From NCBI GenBank assembly GCA_900129675.1, contig FSRD01000001.1, positions 5,507,501 through 5,571,500 on the forward strand: a stretch of DNA of 64,000 bases, read 5' to 3'. Position 1 is the stretch's first letter; the number at the start of each line of letters is the position of its first letter. A program made the position numbers and the translations under genes. Origin of the DNA: Bradyrhizobium erythrophlei (GTDB lineage Bacteria; Pseudomonadota; Alphaproteobacteria; Rhizobiales; Xanthobacteraceae). The notes below the pieces were generated by a model. It saw only the letters and a program-made list of their open reading frames with translations. It ran no database searches and was not told where the DNA came from. Shown piece by piece: positions 61,966-64,000 of the stretch.

Positions 61966-62145
61966 CTATTTTCCTCTCGCCTTTAGCCCGCGCGGATCAA
62001 TACCTTTCAGCGTGTTTATGCGGGCCTGAAAGCTTCCGATCTGCTGAAAAGCCTTGTGTCGCTCCTCACCCGGCGGAAGTTCACGAGCCAGTGCTAACAG
62101 CTTTGCTGCGATTTCTTCTAACTCCTGCAGCTGCTCCGCACTCAT
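61966..62145 (-). CDS. Small helical protein, cassette copy 2
   Basis: 59 residues, ELEEIAAKLLALARELPPGE, then ERHKAFQQIGSFQARI. It differs from the 35856-36035 protein at few positions. GAAGGTCAA precedes the ATG in both copies. Two bases separate its stop from the exported protein gene. Confidence 0.65.
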   Translation of the reverse strand: MSAEQLQELEEIAAKLLALARELPPGEERHKAFQQIGSFQARINTLKGIDPRGLKARGK

Positions 62146-62218
62146 TTGACCTTCGCCTTTAGCCCGAGCTCACCATCGATCCGATGTTCAGGCAACCATG
62201 GAGCGAGCGCAAGAGAAA

Positions 62219-62242
62219 AGCCGCCGGCGGAGACCGGCGGCT
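62219..62242 (-). terminator. Strong hairpin terminator on the minus strand
   Basis: AGCCGCCGG, loop CGGAGA, CCGGCGGCT: perfect 9-bp stem. Read leftward it is followed by TTTTCTCTT, so it should end transcripts coming from 62335. Confidence 0.55.
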
Positions 62243-62251
62243 GAGGTTTGT

Positions 62252-62335
62252 TCACGTGAGATATTCGGCAATTTCCTCGAGCTATGCATTGAAACGATCG
62301 CCAAGTACGACACAGTTTCTATCGTCGACGAGCAT
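62252..62335 (-). pseudogene. Small gene with in-frame stop
   Basis: ATG at 62335 reads MLVDDRNCVVLGDRFNA, then TAG (62282-62284), then LEEIAEYLT and TGA in the same frame. The two parts together look like a small conserved rhizobial protein with one nonsense change. A terminator follows on the same strand. Confidence 0.4.
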
Positions 62336-62529
62336 GTATTCGGCGTAGTTGTTTGCGTGGATCGAGCGATCCCGCGATTTTTGAATAGAATAACCGCGTC
62401 TGTCCGCTCGCGCCCGGACAGCGCTGTCCTTGTTAACGGGAGGTCGGGCAGAGCCTCAATCACGCTCGCTCCACCGCAGGCCCGAAGGCGATGCCTTAGG
62501 TTTTCGGTACACACAACGGATGATTAGGG

Positions 62530-62782
62530 CTCATCGGGTAACACCCGTCAGATGGCGGGTTCTCGTGCTACATGATGTCCGCTTCTGGCGGATGCTGTCG
62601 AAAAAGTCATTTTTTTGATTTGGCCGCTTTTCCGGGGCTGGTTGATTGGGTTGCGATGGGCGGCGTTCGCCTTGATCCCATTTGCAGTTCACGCGAGTGG
62701 CACGTGTCGTCGTAGTGCGGCGGGCGGCAAAGCCGTTGATGGCGATCGCTTCCGATACGACCAGCGCGAGCGCTGACCAAAG
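62530..62782. other. Intergenic stretch, possibly IS-derived
   Basis: About 250 bases. GTCGAAAAAGTCATTTTTTTG and the following sequence remind me of the outer part of rhizobial insertion sequences, but I cannot show ends or a transposase frame. Confidence 0.25.
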
Positions 62783-63544
62783 TCACGTTGACTTGCTCCG
62801 CAGGCCGAGGTGGTCGAGCAGATTCGTTGGCAGCGGAAAAACCACGGTCGAGGACCGTTCGCCCGCGATGTCATGCAGAGCTGCGAAATAGCGCAGATGC
62901 ATCGCCTGCGGCTCCTGGGCGAGGATCCGGCCGGCCTCGACGAGCTTTTCAGCGGCCTGCTGCTCGCCCATCGCATTGATCACTTTGGCGCGTCGCAGCC
63001 GTTCCGCCTCGGCCTGCTTGGCGATCGCACGCACCATGGTTTCGTTGAGGTCGATATCCTTGATCTCGATTGCGGTGACCTTGATGCCCCAGATGTCGGT
63101 CTGCTTGTCGAGGATCTCCTGGATGTCGGCGTTTAACCTGTCTCGTTCCGCAAGCATCTCGTCGAGTTCGTGCTTGCCGAGCACCGAGCGCAGCGTGGTT
63201 TGTGCGAGCTGGCTGGTTGCGGCCATGTAATCGCCAACCTTGATGATGGCGCGCTCGGGATCGACGATGCGAAAGTAGAGAACGGCATTGACCTTGACCG
63301 AGACGTTGTCGCGCGAAATCACGTCCTGGGGCGGCACGACCTGTACCATCACCCTGAGATCGACCTTCGCGATTTGCTGCACGACTGGAATGAGGATGAT
63401 GAGGCCCGGTCCCTTTACTCCAGTGAATCGGCCGAGCGTGAAGACGACGCCGCGCTCGTACTCCCGCAGGATGCGAATGGCCTGGGATAGAAATATGATG
63501 ATGAGCAGCGCAATCGCTGCATAGGTCAGATAATCGAGCATCAT
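62783..63544 (-). CDS. Slipin (stomatin/SPFH-family membrane protein)
   Basis: 253 residues. One membrane helix (about 5-25) is followed by the SPFH domain: REYERGVVFTLGRFTGVKGP, VISRDNVSVKVNAVLYFRIV and HELDEMLAERDRLNADIQEI. The C-terminal helix is AKQAEAERLRRAKVINAMGE. Slipins form oligomers at the inner membrane and pair with NfeD proteins. The start overlaps the NfeD stop by four bases, which confirms the pair. Confidence 0.9.
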   Translation of the reverse strand: MMLDYLTYAAIALLIIIFLSQAIRILREYERGVVFTLGRFTGVKGPGLIILIPVVQQIAKVDLRVMVQVVPPQDVISRDNVSVKVNAVLYFRIVDPERAIIKVGDYMAATSQLAQTTLRSVLGKHELDEMLAERDRLNADIQEILDKQTDIWGIKVTAIEIKDIDLNETMVRAIAKQAEAERLRRAKVINAMGEQQAAEKLVEAGRILAQEPQAMHLRYFAALHDIAGERSSTVVFPLPTNLLDHLGLRSKST

Positions 63545-64000
63545 GATGTACCTCCCTTGCCGGTCGGGGCGGGCGCGCGCCGCACCATCAGCGTCAGATC
63601 GACGATGTTGGCGACTTCAACGACCTCGCCCGGCTTGAAGGTTTCGGTGCTGCGCGCTTGCCAGCGCTCGCCGTGCGCAAAGACGTGACCTTCATTCTCG
63701 GACCAATCGAGGATCTCGGCAGACAGGCCTCGCATGGCTTGCGCGCCGACTCGTACTGGACCGCTGCGAGCGCGTCGAAGCGCGCCGAGCACGACGAGAA
63801 TAAAGCCGATGAACGTCGCCGTTACGATGGCGATGACCGACCACGACAGTCGGTAGCCGGGCGCTTCGACCCTGAAGAGCATGACCGCTCCCAGCACAAA
63901 GGCGATGACCCCTCCGAGGCCTATCACGACGGTCGGGTTGAAGGCCTCGATGGCAAGAAGCGCGATCCCGACCAGCATCAAGGCGAGGCCGGTATAGCTG
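63541..64000 (-). CDS. NfeD family protein, C-terminal part (runs off the window)
   Basis: The frame is open to the right edge. The visible 150 or so residues contain three membrane segments (MLVGIALLAIEAFNPTVVIG, quoted in part, and two more). A C-terminal OB-fold domain follows with VGAQAMRGLSAEILDWSENE and GHVFAHGERWQA. A ClpP-like protease part may lie outside the window. It is co-transcribed with slipin; together they are thought to organise membrane domains. Confidence 0.85.
   Translation of the reverse strand, partial: SYTGLALMLVGIALLAIEAFNPTVVIGLGGVIAFVLGAVMLFRVEAPGYRLSWSVIAIVTATFIGFILVVLGALRRARSGPVRVGAQAMRGLSAEILDWSENEGHVFAHGERWQARSTETFKPGEVVEVANIVDLTLMVRRAPAPTGKGGTS

Noticed and set aside
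1..64000. tRNA, rRNA or CRISPR array
   Set aside because: I found no cloverleaf-type tRNA ends, rRNA sequence, or regularly spaced short repeats.

Overview
The window looks like an accessory chromosomal region of a Bradyrhizobium-type alphaproteobacterium (Nitrobacteraceae). Reasons: high GC; an IsdG-like heme monooxygenase with the HmuD/HmuQ look; a cyclohexanecarboxylate (CHC) gene set of the kind known from Rhodopseudomonas palustris; IS1182, IS256, IS1634 and IS5 sequences; and many 50-120 residue proteins of the sort scattered through Bradyrhizobium genomes. I saw no rRNA or tRNA genes, CRISPR arrays, nod or nif genes, or phage structural genes. Family names come from reading translations, not from searches.

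Region 1-11 kb is a mosaic. It holds an intact heme monooxygenase, IS scars, a PIN/ribbon-helix-helix toxin-antitoxin pair between two copies of a 71-bp repeat, truncated gene ends, an intact SDR, a decaying Ku-Nudix-RNase Z-like block, and several small hypothetical genes with strong hairpins between them.

Region 11-19 kb has an outer-membrane MetA-like protein, then a minus-strand block: a PDZ/LuxR pair (the LuxR gene is frameshifted), a sulfite-oxidase-like molybdoenzyme, a DUF202 membrane protein, and an OmpR-type regulator coupled to a chimeric ORF with the start of an ECF sigma factor. A 177-bp direct repeat carries the promoter and start region of two of these genes. An IS5-type element follows.

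Region 19-31 kb contains an exported RidA protein, a truncated lytic transglycosylase, a membrane patatin-like protein, a YfcE-type phosphoesterase, a minus-strand run of three small genes with dinB and a DEDDh exonuclease, and a two-subunit IorAB-type molybdenum hydroxylase.

Region 31-44 kb is gene-poor and scarred: fragments of WYL, NDH-2, LysR and IS256 genes, a complete IS1634 element with a 6-bp target duplication, an ATPase with a DUF234-like C-terminus, and small exported or zinc-binding proteins. It includes a 60-residue peptide with a double-glycine leader.

Region 44-64 kb is better preserved. It has a large orphan protein, an exported C13-type peptidase, an accessory topoisomerase III, the CHC operon (badH, aliB, aliA, badI, gcdH) facing badR, GYD and RutE-like genes, a GrlR-like gene, a second copy of a two-gene cassette also present at 35.6-36.0 kb, and a slipin/NfeD pair that runs off the right edge. 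The CHC genes form a route from cyclohexanecarboxylate through ring cleavage to glutaryl-CoA oxidation, but no separate ring-ene hydratase (BadK) is present here.
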